Positions 1 to 10,228 of a stretch of DNA of 31,650 nucleotides are shown one piece after another (within the stretch, counting starts at the first letter, position 1; the number at the start of each line of letters is the position of its first letter). A program made the translations under genes and the position numbers. The notes under the pieces were generated by a model. That model saw only the letters and a program-made list of their open reading frames with translations, searched no databases and had not been told where the DNA came from. The DNA lies in the NCBI GenBank assembly GCA_000934385.1, contig KN880697.1:1-31650 (forward strand), read 5' to 3'. The stretch comes from Cylindrobasidium torrendii FP15055 ss-10 (Eukaryota; Basidiomycota; Agaricomycetes; Agaricales; Physalacriaceae).

Positions 1-1253
1 TTGGGCACACTTGGAAGATATATGATCGCTTCGAATTGAGATATCAAAGTGTGACTATTGCCTCAAACGTTCATAATGTTCAACGGTTGAAGCAAAGCTC
101 AAAAGTGTATGCTGTGCTCCACCGACTGCTTATATTTCGGCTCATTCTCAAAGTAGGGGTAATTCGCAAGGCCAAAGAAATGCATCTTTTGCATATTGAT
201 GGCCAGAATTCCCCAATGTCTGAGACCTTCTCTATTTTGATATGTTGTTGTCAGAAAAACCTTTTATCTGTACAGTAATTTGATGTTTGTCCGTTTTGGG
301 TTGAGCCAGAGATGATTTCAAACGTTCCATGGATGTATGAAGTTCTGAGAAGCTATGTTGGGTGGCCAGAATACCTCGGACAGTCCTGCTCCCGAGCGGG
401 ACCCCTCCGTGGACGCGGGGACACATAGAACGACGCCGCTCCTTTGGCCTGGGAGTTGCTCCTCATTTAATTTCCTCCATTCGCATTATCATTTTCGAAA
501 ACAAGACCCGTTCTGCTATTTCGATTTTTGAGCACAAGCTTGAACATTCATAAATCCTCTTCATTTATTATATCCCCAGCGAATTACCCCTAGTGCTACT
601 TTGCTTTGGTATCCAGATGTCCGAGGATGGTTGGAGTCGAAAACCCGCGTTTGGACATGTTAGCCTGCCACTTGCCATTGACATTGTCCGAATGACCTGT
701 CCATCCATCTCAGAAAGTTACTGGGCTGACGGACAGAACGGAGACTATCGACGAGCCCGCAGCGATGAATTTTTAAATGGGGTGCAGACGGTGGAACTAG
801 AAATGTACGTATTCGCTGATATAAAGCACCCCGAGCGGTGTGTCCGAAACTGTGAGCAGAGACGGAGATATTTGGTGGTCAATTCTGATGGACGACGGGG
901 ACGATGGGCCCATAATATCTCGCGCGCACGGATACCTGGGCTCGACACTAGATACTTAGCCAGATGCTAGAATTCTTCCGCTACATTCCTCCATTGCTGT
1001 TTAGAACCCTGGGTCCGACTCAACCTGACCATTAGCACTTCACCTTCGCACTGAGTATGGATGGCAGGTACCAGGTATTTAATAATGCGTTTATTGTGTT
1101 CGTACTGACCCTCGCCGACTTTCGTCCGCTATTGTCCTCTCCGGTGTTCCATTCTCGCGTTGTCCAGTCAACGTGTGGGAGCCTGGGAGGGCAGTGATAA
1201 TAAAGCGATGCACACACGCTCGACCATTTCCTTCTACCCATTGTCCCCGAAGA
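1..1253. other. Gap with no convincing gene
   Basis: I see no gene here that I can support. The longest open frame is 593-970 on the plus strand (125 codons). Its product matches no family I recognise, and no adjoining exon with good splice sites could be joined to it. Several shorter frames lie on both strands. The segment could hold the end of a gene to the left, a decayed gene or plain intergenic DNA. Confidence 0.4.
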
Positions 1254-1259
1254 TATAAA
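1254..1259 (+). promoter_or_regulatory. TATA box of the small unknown gene
   Basis: TATAAA lies 39 nt before the ATG at 1298 but only 18 nt before the ATG at 1277. Transcription normally starts some 30 nt or more beyond a TATA box, so the upstream ATG would probably not be in the mRNA. This is why 1298 is taken as the start. Confidence 0.5.
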
Positions 1260-1297
1260 GGTTCCCGAGTCCCTGCATGTCCTCAGTGAATCCCTTC

Positions 1298-1704
1298 ATG
1301 CCCTCAGTAACATACCCAGCGGGGGTCATCTTCAAATTGACAAACGACACGCCAGACGTGGTTTCCCTCCAACTCCTCAGAGACTATACCCCACACCCAG
1401 ACACCACTCGACCCAACCCAATCGTCGTCCTCGTCGAGCAGATGCAGCCACTGTCTTTGGTGCTGCAACCAGGCGTGACATACCGATATGTTCTGCGCAA
1501 AAGGGACCAAGCTGCTGATATCTCGTCTGTGTCTATACCTACCCTCATTTCCTGCCCTTTGTCTGACCGAGCTTCCCGAACAGCGTACGGTTGTGGCACG
1601 ATTACACCTGGGACGTAAACAGGATGCATGCGGAGGGAAATGAGGGGCACGGGATACGCGTAGAGAGGATGTGGCGGGACTTTCGAGCGCTCCCAGCACA
1701 GTAG
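1298..1704 (+). CDS. Small conserved-looking protein of unknown function (115 aa)
   Basis: The model has two exons, 1298-1524 and 1584-1704. The 59 nt intron begins GTCTGT, has a CTGAC branch-like site and ends AACAG; removing it restores the frame. The N-terminal half reads like an ordered beta-rich domain (GVIFKLTNDTPDVVSLQLLR, then VVLVEQMQPLSLVLQPGVTY). The second exon carries a compact segment with LWHDYTWDVNRM and ends VERMWRDFRALPAQ. No signal peptide or membrane segment is visible. I do not recognise the family. A TATA box sits at 1254, and the codon choice and two cleanly joining exons argue that it is expressed. Alternative: start at the in-frame ATG at 1277, adding seven residues. 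Open frames on the opposite strand here look like shadows. Confidence 0.6.
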
Positions 1705-2165
1705 AGGTACGCGTTCTGCAAATTCAACTCGAAACCTCAGTAGGTGTTGAAGCGTTGAAGTGCGAAATGCAGGCTCACACGCACTGGAACCGGGCGGTAT
1801 TCTACTATCCCCTTTGGCAACGACATTGACAGACTCTTTGAACCTAGTATTCACCGTATTTATTCAACCACAGATACTCTATATCCCTCTAGGATTTTTT
1901 ACAGTCCAAATGCATCATCAGAGCGCATCCGCACTATACTGTACACCACAAAAGATAGACAAATGAGAGGAAATCCGCTGAAGAGAAAGGTGAAAGATAT
2001 CGTATCATAGCAAAAGAAGAGGTGTCAAAAATACAATTGTGTTTACTCTGTAGTGGGTCCGAAATGTCGCATAATGGTAACGTGAATGGCTTGCCTATGT
2101 AGGATGAGGAAGAGGGTATAGGTATATCATATAGAAGTCCGAATGCATAGAGTTTTAAAAGGGCC
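1705..2165. other. Intergenic gap between convergent 3' ends
   Basis: This is AT-rich DNA between the stop of the small gene (plus) and the stop of epl1 (minus). No coding frame or repeat stands out. It probably holds both 3' untranslated regions. Confidence 0.6.
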
Positions 2166-4975
2166 CTAATAGCCCTGTCCTGGCGCCATGATGGGCGCTG
2201 GCGACGCCTGAGGCATCGGTGGATTCTGGTGCTGCATATGTGGGGACATCATCATTCGGCGCGGGGTGTGTCCGTTTGGTGGCGACGCCGGAACGTTGAC
2301 AGCGCCATCGAAGCCAGTCCCCGGGCGTGATGGGGGTGACCACTGAGGCGGATGACGAACACTCTGCATCTTCATGATATGCTTGACTGTCTGCAGCTGT
2401 TGCATGCTCAGCTGCGTGCTGGACTGGGAGAGGGCGTCTTGAGAATTAGAGCGTGAAATGTAGCCGACATTCATTATGGTATCTGTCTGTCCTTGCGAAG
2501 GGGAAGTTTGTTGGATGTTCATCGCATTCGCATCAACGTGAGGCATCGTTAGAGCGGCGCGCGTGCCATTCGCCGCACCGTTAACCGTGGGGGTGGCAAA
2601 TTGAGCTGCAGAATGAGGCGGAGAGACTGAGCTAGGCGGGCTTTGGAGGCCAGAGACGGGGGTGCGCATGCCTCCGTTCGATGAAATACGCATCGGACGT
2701 TCCGACATCTTCATTTGCATCGATATGGGGGCACCGTTGGCTACAGGCACTTGGGACCCAGCAGCAGCAGACGCTTGTGCTTGCTGAGCAGCTTGGGAAA
2801 TCATCATACCGTTATTGTTGGGAGCACGGCGAACAGGGGGGGTTGTCACAATCGGAAATGGCTGCACCATTTCAACGCTACCATCCGGCAACGCCTTGGG
2901 TACGGACGTGTCTTTCAACAATCGTGTTTCCCAATCGCCATGGATGCGCAACGTGCCAATCATTGCCCTAATGGATTGTCAGCAAAACGACTCAAAACCC
3001 AAGTTGCGCTACCGACCTGGTCGTGTAATCATTTTCTAGTTGACGCTCTTGTTCTTCCCAGCCTCCCGTTCCCACTGCAGGCGCGTCTTCCTGGTCGAAG
3101 CGGTATCTCTCAGCTATACGCTCCAGGGTGTCAGAGTCGTCGTTTCCGTCTAGCCCAAGACGTCGTCGCTTGAGAGGTGGACATGCATCGCGCCGGTCCA
3201 TGAAATAGCGACCACCACGAGCACAGCGGATGCGAACGGCGGGTTGCGCGTTTCGGTGCAGTCGCCACTCGGGTTCATCATCTTGGGAGGGCACGGAGGA
3301 TGATGGAGATGATGGAGACATAATCTTGAACAATGAAGAGGTAGGGGCAGCGAAGGGTGGAATAAACGGTGTCTAGGCATACTATGAGCACCGAAAGACA
3401 AAGAGTAATAGAGAGCTTACTTCGAGTGCATCATCCCATTGTCGGTCCTTCTCCTTCCTGCGCGCGCAGGCAGTTTCAATATTAACATTGATGCGTCTGG
3501 TACGGTCGCTGGGACGCATGAGAGGCGGCAATTGGGGAGGAGTTGGGGCAGGCGCATCGATCTTGGGAGTATATTCCTTGCGACTGTGAACGTTATGAGC
3601 CTAGGTTACGGAAGAACAATGCAACACTAACGCTTCCGGCTTGCGGACGACGGCAGCCTCGCGGTCAACGAGAAGCTCTTCATCGCCCTTTTCGGCGAGT
3701 GTAGGATCCCGCCGTATGAATTCTAGCATTGCCAGACGACGCGTCCACGATGCACATGTAATGTCGTTGTTCGCTCGCTTCAAGTTCTCACGACGCATGA
3801 CCAACTGGGCCAGTCTGAGAGGCTCTTCCAGCGCCCTTTGCAAACTTTGAAGACGTTCTGCCATATTGGCTTGTTGCCCACGAGTCTTGCGAGTCGCCTT
3901 CATTTCGCGGCGACGGAAACAGACATAAGACTCGTTTTGAGTGTCGGCCTCGTCGAACTGAGAATTGGTCAGTAAGTTGGATGAGTGTTATCACCTGCTT
4001 GACACATACGTTTAGTTGTGATATGATGCGTACACCGTTGCGCTCCGCACGACGCTGCCGCCAATGAGGATATATAGCACGGCCTATCTGCAGGAGTAGC
4101 GCAGGCGTAGGCAGCTTTGTTGGCACCACACATCGGGAGAAATATTCGGGTCGTAGAGGGTTTCCAAAAAGCGTTTGATAAGTAGAGAATGGGGGGATGC
4201 TGTCTGCCCCTTGGAAACCCTGGATGTAGTTAGTACAAGAGTGGCAGACACGCTGAGACAAAGTACTTGCATGATGCAAGAATTCAGCCTCTCGATGAGT
4301 AGCAAGCTCGAAGAGACCCATAGCCAATTCGAAGGCGTTCTCATCCATTACAACCGCCGGGGATGCCTCGGGCTCTTTCCCCTTCGTCTTAGCGCTGCGG
4401 GGTGATAGTCGGTGTGGTGAGACGCCGGCCGCAGCGCTCGTCCCTTCACCGCGCGCATCCTCGTTGTTCTTGTCGAGCCAGGCTTTGTCACGTTCGTCCA
4501 TGAAGTATGTGCACCCATCGGCAAGACCGCAGACCCACGCCTCGTCGACGGTTTCCGAGTGCGTCACATACGTTGCCGGGTCGCGCCACTTTCGCTGCGG
4601 GTGCCGCTTCTCATAGCCTTCGACGACGGCGGACTCTGGTGTAGGGATGTATGATTGCGGGGCCTCCTTCGTTCCTTTCTGCGATATCTGGCGCGCCGAT
4701 AATATTTGGGAAATGTGTAATTCCTGGGTTTATGTAAGCATTCCATGGATCGTCGAATCGGGTGGATGACGCCAGCTTAGGGGTTACGGGCGAGCAGCGG
4801 GGACGCGGCGCACCTTACTATCGTCTGCATCAAGTCCATAATTATGAGCATCCTTATCGCCCTCGTCCGGGATGTGCTCGTCCACTTGCACGTCGCCAAA
4901 TGCGATCCGAAGGCGAGTCTTGGTCGTCACGCGATTTCGATTCCGGAGCGTCGAGGCGTTGTGCGGACGGGCCAT
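2166..4975 (-). CDS. EPL1: Enhancer of polycomb-like protein Epl1 (NuA4 subunit)
   Basis: In known homologues Epl1 joins the Esa1 acetyltransferase module to nucleosomes in the nuclear NuA4 and Piccolo complexes. Exons on the minus strand are 4975-4814, 4723-4271, 4219-4010, 3957-3632, 3583-3421, 3372-3017 and 2967-2166, giving 823 residues. The N-terminus has the family pattern (TLRNRNRVTTKTRLRI near residue 10, then GLDADDSKELHISQILSARQ across the first junction), followed by YIPTPESAVVEGYEK and THSETVDE. Exon 3 carries IPPFSTYQTLF and AIYPHWRQRRAERNG. Exon 4 carries a basic FDEADTQNESYVCFRRREMK block. The last exon is low-complexity, rich in Q, S, P, N and M. Five introns are GT-AG and the one at 4270-4220 is GC-AG. 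Length and domain order are normal for fungal Epl1. Confidence 0.95.
4220..4270 (-). other. GC-AG intron 2 of epl1
   Basis: Homology requires the frame to pass from EFLHH directly to GFQGADSIPPF. The only phase-compatible donor is GCAAGT, the usual sequence of GC-type donors. The acceptor is ATCCAG and a perfect TACTAAC branch site lies nearby. The intron is 51 nt, a multiple of three with no stop codon, so retention would add 17 residues without breaking the frame. Confidence 0.75.
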
Positions 4976-7900
4976 GAATCCGGATGGCTCGGGATAGGTG
5001 TAAAGAATAAGATGGCGGTCTGAAAGATCTGGCTTGATTCACTTGTCCCCGCCGCGACGTTGCGAGCGTCGTTGTCGATTTCCGTGAACGTGTCACGGAC
5101 CGAATCGCCGGTTTGTTGGACTGAACGGTCGCGTGATCACATGACGTCGCCAAAGCAGCCTGCGCGCGCCACATCACTTAGGTACTCTTAGATTAACTAT
5201 CTTAAGCATTGTTCAATACGACTTGAGGCACACGGATTTTTTTTTGAGACGCTCGACAGTTGTCCTGCAACCATCCAGCGGTGCAACGCTCCTCGTGATG
5301 GGTTACCGTCCTGGTCTTTGCTTGGAAAATGTGTCACATTTATGCTACGTTCCGTTAAATTGAGGATGTGTGAACGCCGTAGGCCACGCACCTGAGTACT
5401 ACTCTCAACATGATGCTGAGACCGTTTTCGGAGTCAATGGATCGGCATACAACTGGTGGGTGGTCGTGGTCTCGATGTATGCGTGTGGGCGTAATAGAAA
5501 GTGGACGTAAATCATCTGCAGAGTATGCTGCGTTAGCTACGATGTCTGACGGAAAGCAGATGACGCACCAAGCTATCACCCGTGACCGACACTATTGAGA
5601 CGCCCCCCCCGGGACTTTGGGTCCTCAGGAATGTTGCTAATACGCATAGCTGCGGCTACTCTGTCTCAAGGTATGCAATATCCCCGCCTCGTCGGTTGCT
5701 TTCAGTATCACAATGGGAGGGTTGCCAGCATTGGGTAATGCGTAGTACGGTTGTGAAGTGCGGGTGCCGGCTGGCGTGCAGAAGGCTACGTCGCCCCCGT
5801 CCACAAACTTGAGGATCCTGCGGAGTGCCGACCACCGTGCCCTTGCGCCTTGACGTACGCCAGCCAGGAGACGGGGTTTGAGGGATGTCGCCTGCTGCAT
5901 GCCGTTTGCAACCTGGCAGTGTGCGAATGGTTAGCAAAAAAAACCCGGAAAACCAGATGAAGAATTCCACCTTATTGAGAGACTATGGAGGCATCGCCTG
6001 GCCTAACTTGGCGCAATGCAAGCTCGCAGACACCCAGCTACGCTTGACCGTGAAAATGTTTTCCGGGTCTAATACAGGTTTAAAAGGTTTGTCAGAAAAA
6101 AATCAGTATGGACGCACGTCTTTTTTGTCGCAAGAGGATAGCGCGCGCATCGGTAGGGTACACGATGGTTTTCACGATGAAGGTGTGTAGGATGAGATGA
6201 GGCACAGAGTTGGACATCACAACGCGCACCGGTGATTGCCGCGCCTGTCTTGTTGCCTCATTTAGAAAGGGCTTGTCCAGGGGCTCCTCTCGAGTTCTCT
6301 CGTCGCCAGGATTGGCTCATTCCAGGCTCATTCGATGGGGTCACGTCTGGTTCAGCGTTCGATGCTCATCGGTGTAATTCTCCCTTTTCTTTTGTCCCTT
6401 CAATAATTGGAACGAGCCATTGCGGCCCCTTCTGCTACATCCACTGGACATTTCCAAAGCGAAGCACACGTGGAGAGGGCTTTTCTTCCACACACCAGGG
6501 ATGGCCATATTGTACGTCTTTGTTTGGAAATCTTGGGGGCGTTTCCCTTGTATGATCAAAGGACGTTGAAGTGGTCATGATATTCACCTTGAAACGACGA
6601 GGGTGATTATTTGCACTCTCTGCCATTTGCAATCATGAACAGGTTAAGTTGGTGTTCTGCCGTTAACGCGTAATCTGACCAATTTCCAGTGGTAGAAGTA
6701 TCGTTGTGTTAGGAACTCGGCTCGTGTCAATGTCGGATAGCCTTGCATTGCTACAGATAACCTACAGGTTGAAACATATACAAGGGAACCTCTTTCAACT
6801 CACGAAGGAGCTGAGCACGTGCACTGCTGAAAATACCTCCTTGTTTCTTGCCAGTCACGCCTCGGCGTCATAAACACCTGTAAAAACCTGCAAGCCGTTG
6901 TGGCCGCGCTCGTAATCGTGAGCTGAGGGCTCAAGCGCTCAATACATCTTGCTGATAATCACAGGATGCGGCAAGGTGCCCTACGCCGACGAGATACTAG
7001 CCCGGGACTCTCAGAGATGCTCTGTGAACATGGCGGCTTGAGAACCGTCGCAGTCCAGACAACTTCAATTTGAACCGCTGTAGACAAATGAAGACCGAAC
7101 ACTGATCGATTTGAAGGTGTGTCATTGTTTTATAACCACAGGTAACTTTGGAGGTAATGATTGATGTGGTCACGGCTTTGGACGCATCTTCCGATGCAAC
7201 CAGAGGTCAACGGCGTCAGTGCCATCCGTGGGGGAAATGAACGAACCGGGCGAGCTGGTGCAATCTTGCAATCTCATTGTTCAAGCCCCCTAAACCTGGA
7301 GTTCATGAGTAGCTTGCGCCAAGTAGCATGGATCCGCCTTGGCGCGACGTTCACTAAACCAGTTGCTTATCTCTCATTACCATACCCGTACAGTCGTCTT
7401 CAAAAACACAGGTTTATTTCCCCGCCAAACCCCGCAAAGTGGTCGGCATGGAATTCTGGGGATGAGGGGATGGAACATAATTCCTGTTTGCGGAGTATGA
7501 TCCAGTTGGAAGTGGTGCGTTCAGGACATTAGGCCCGTCATTGTTTTTGACTTATCGTTCAGCCAAGCCTTTCCATACTCCATTTCGAGACAGTCTGGAA
7601 ACAGTGTAAGCAGAGAGCGGTTACAATGCCACACAGTTCTGACTTACCAGTGCTGCTTCGATGGTATAACGCGCACCATATCGATGCGCCAATGGCGAAA
7701 AGCTCGATTGGACGCTGTTGCGGAAAACATAGAGATAGGATGGTTCAGTCTGACGAAAGTCGATGATAGTCCATCAATATGTAGGCAAGTTACAAGAAGT
7801 GCATTCCGGGATAAGTTGGTTGTTCTCGGGGCCCGGTCATTACAGCGCCTTCATTTGCGAGTTATCGCAGAAAATGTTGCCCTTTGCCACTTTCTATTAC

Positions 7901-8366
7901 CATGTCTGGTTGATCCCGCTGTACGAACGCTAACACGAGAGCCAAGACCTTGGTGGCTCCTTCGAGGCAGTACAGACAACTTCGGCCATATCGGTGCAAG
8001 ACGCACCGCACAACAGGCCGTAGATCTTGATGGAAATAAAGCAAGTCAGTTAGCGGATGTAAATCAAAGCCAAGAAAATCCGGTTGAGAAACGCCCTCCA
8101 CCGAGGGACAAGGAATAATCCGCACAGTTGAACAAACACGAAGTGCCACTCGGTAGTTTTCGGCGTCTTGGTTCTCAAATTGAGTGCGATTAAGTCGCGG
8201 CGAGGAGAGAGAGAAGCGTTAACCGTTATAACGGTGAATGGTAGCTACAGACCCTTGACTGGAAACTCACAATGATCTGTGGGTTGCAGTCTGGCGGGGA
8301 ACAGAAATATCAGTGATGGCACGTGTTATCGGAACGGACGATCGGCGGAGCACCATTGTTTTCTAC
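4976..8366. other. 3.4 kb stretch without a recognisable gene
   Basis: I recognise no gene here. Moderate open frames exist: minus 5656-5970 and 5637-5900, minus 6435-6632, plus 7161-7532 and plus 7684-8118 (144 codons). None resembles a family I know, and I could not chain them into a multi-exon model. The first 200 nt upstream of 4975 should include the epl1 promoter and the last few hundred the release factor promoter. There are homopolymer runs (a T9 run near 5227, a C8 run near 5604) but no long inverted or direct repeat that I could see. Decayed transposon sequence, a diverged gene or a non-coding RNA are all possible. Confidence 0.5.
8222..8235. promoter_or_regulatory. Perfect 14-bp palindrome upstream of the release factor gene
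   Basis: ACCGTTATAACGGT is identical to its reverse complement and lies 132 nt before the release factor start codon. It has the form of a site for a dimeric DNA-binding protein, and its CCGTTA half resembles a Myb core (AACGG on the other strand). No function is shown by the sequence alone. Confidence 0.25.
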
Positions 8367-9731
8367 ATGTTCCGCCATTTGCGCCGCTTCGCAACATCCA
8401 GCGTTCGATTGGCAGGAGCGCACGATGACGCAAGACTCTTGGGCGTCGTCAGACAGAGAATCGAGGAGTTGAGGATGCTGCAGAGACAGGTGCGATTGTC
8501 TTGCGTTGCCGATGGGAGGAGTATTGACAGACCTGTGCTCCATAGCTGACACCGGAGATGTCAACACCAGAAGACATAGCCAGCCTCCGGATTTTGAAGG
8601 AAACAGAACCACTACGCGAAGCTTGGGAGAGGTATACGAAATGCAATGAAGTCAGTGAGTGCCCAGCGCTGCGCGAGGAATGCAAGTCTAAATGAACACA
8701 AGACGCTTGACGATACCAGAGCCTTGCTCGACGACCCAGACGAAACAATGCGAAGCATGGCTTCGGAAGAGTACAACTCTGTGCAAGAAGAGGTCGAAGA
8801 ACTTGTCACCGACACTCTGCCGGCACTCCTCATTCCACCGTCTCCAACTGGCAACCTTGGCGCGTTGATTGAACTCAAAGCGGGTGTTGGCGGCGCAGAA
8901 TCATGCCTGTTTGTGGTCGATTTACTGCGAATGTACCAACGCTTTCTGGAAAACTCGGATTACAAGTATACTATGGTGTCGACGAACGAGATAGAGCAAG
9001 GTGGAATACGCGATGCGCTCATGGAAGTCAGCGCGCCCGGCGCGTACGATTTGTTGCGGTGGGAGAGTGGTGTTCACCGAGTCCAGAGAGTTCCGCATAC
9101 GGAAGCCAGTGGGCGTGTACACACCAGTACCGTCGCTGTTATTGTACGCCCTTGCCTGTCTCTGCTCTTGGTATACACGCCGTTGACCATCTATCGCCAG
9201 GTCCTCCCTCTTGTCACCGAGCAAGAAGCTCAGTCTCAACAGCTCTACCGAATGGAGGATGTAAGAATAGAGGTTATGCGTGCCCGGGGTGCTGGCGGCC
9301 AGCACGTCAACAAAACAGAATCAGCCGTGCGACTCACACACGTTCCCTCTGGAATAACAGTGTCTATGCAAGACGAACGCAGCCAGCATCAAAATCGGCG
9401 GCGCGCATTCCAGGTGCTTCAGGCGCGTCTGATGGACCAAAAAGTGGTACGGGATATGGCCGACAAACGCGCAGCCAAGAACAACCTCGTCTCTGGTGTC
9501 GACCGCAGCGACAAGATCCGGACGTACAACTATGCTCAAGTACGTGCCCCGCGTCTTAGAGGATTCACATAACCGATCTGTTTCCAGGAAAGAGTGACCG
9601 ACCACCGCATAGGACTCTCACTAATGAATCTTTCCTCGGTGCTCGAAGGTGACGGGCTTGGCAATTTCCTGACCGCTCTTCAAAAGAACTATAGGGAGTC
9701 TTTGATGGAGCAAATGCTACAGGGTAATTAG
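8367..9731 (+). CDS. MRF1: Mitochondrial peptide chain release factor 1
   Basis: This class I release factor reads UAA/UAG in the mitochondrial ribosome and triggers release of the finished peptide. Exons 8367-8489, 8546-8650, 8703-9143, 9201-9539 and 9588-9731 give 383 residues. The N-terminus MFRHLRRFATSSVRL is arginine-rich and amphipathic, as expected of a mitochondrial presequence. The first domain is helical; the codon-recognition domain contains GIRDALMEVSAPGAYDLLRW and HRVQRVPHTEASGRVHTS. The catalytic GGQ is at residues 255-257 in RARGAGGQHVNKTES. The C-terminus ends YRESLMEQMLQGN. The start was chosen because it opens the presequence and joins in frame to exon 2. The 57 nt third intron is a multiple of three and stop-free, so it can be mistaken for coding sequence. 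Confidence in the identity is very high. Confidence 0.95.
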
Positions 9732-9935
9732 AATCGATGCCAATTGCACCTGAATTACTGAGCATTTTCGATATAATTTTCGAATTAATTTCCTGAAGGC
9801 TATGTACGGCGAGCCGCGACGGTGCGTCGATTTGCCTCCGCGGAGTGTTGTCGTCATACCCGAAATTCACATCCGGGTGTACGTCCATTTTGTGATGGAT
9901 AAAAGCGGAGCGCGACTGTTTTGACTCCTAGGTCG

Positions 9936-9962
9936 GCTCGGTTTCTGAGCTGCAAACCGAGC
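9936..9962. repeat. Inverted repeat able to form a hairpin
   Basis: GCTCGGTTT at 9936-9944 is the exact reverse complement of AAACCGAGC at 9954-9962, with a 9 nt loop. It lies between two co-directional genes. It could be a hairpin in a 3' untranslated region or a protein-binding dyad, or chance. Confidence 0.35.
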
Positions 9963-10163
9963 TAACGGCTGTCTGCTATCCTTCGCCTTGGCTGTCGGTT
10001 TGACCAAATGAAAGCCTTGGTATTTCATCCACGTTGCCAAGTCCAGGCTAGCGAACGTTGCGCGCACGATCCTGCACAATCCCGCCGTCGATCTGGTAAT
10101 AAGCTTTTTTGCTTGGCGTTTGCACCGCTCAGAGTTTGCCAATGCTTCTTTTTCTTGACCGTC

Positions 10164-10170
10164 TATATAA
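10164..10170 (+). promoter_or_regulatory. TATA box of the DUF1275 gene
   Basis: TATATAA lies 65 nt before the ATG at 10229, a normal distance for a fungal TATA promoter, and is followed by a pyrimidine-rich stretch near 10200-10217. Confidence 0.45.
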
Positions 10171-10228
10171 TGCGTCAATACGACTGTACGGACGACTGCT
10201 TCCCCCTCCTCTCCCTCAATAGTCTGCG

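Larger units (their letters stand above)
9732..10228. other. Intergenic gap with 3' end and downstream promoter
   Basis: This holds the 3' end of the release factor gene and the promoter of the DUF1275 gene. The minus-strand open frame 9867-10244 (125 codons) is of no family I know and runs through the downstream TATA box, so I read it as chance. A 9-bp inverted repeat lies at 9936-9962. Confidence 0.5.

Noticed and set aside
1384..1854. 156-codon minus-strand open frame over the small gene
   Set aside because: It lies opposite a plus-strand model with TATA box and clean splicing, and its product is arginine- and proline-rich without any domain, as expected of a shadow frame.
3601..3631. Very short 31 nt version of epl1 intron 4 using the CCTAG acceptor
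   Set aside because: That length is below the range of all other introns here. Using the CACAG acceptor at 3584 gives 48 nt and keeps the frame.
7862..8149. Minus-strand frame with a short CLEGATKVLALV segment suggesting a retroelement RNase H fragment
   Set aside because: Only a few residues resemble the motif, the following conserved residues are absent in all frames, and no neighbouring reverse transcriptase or integrase sequence is seen.
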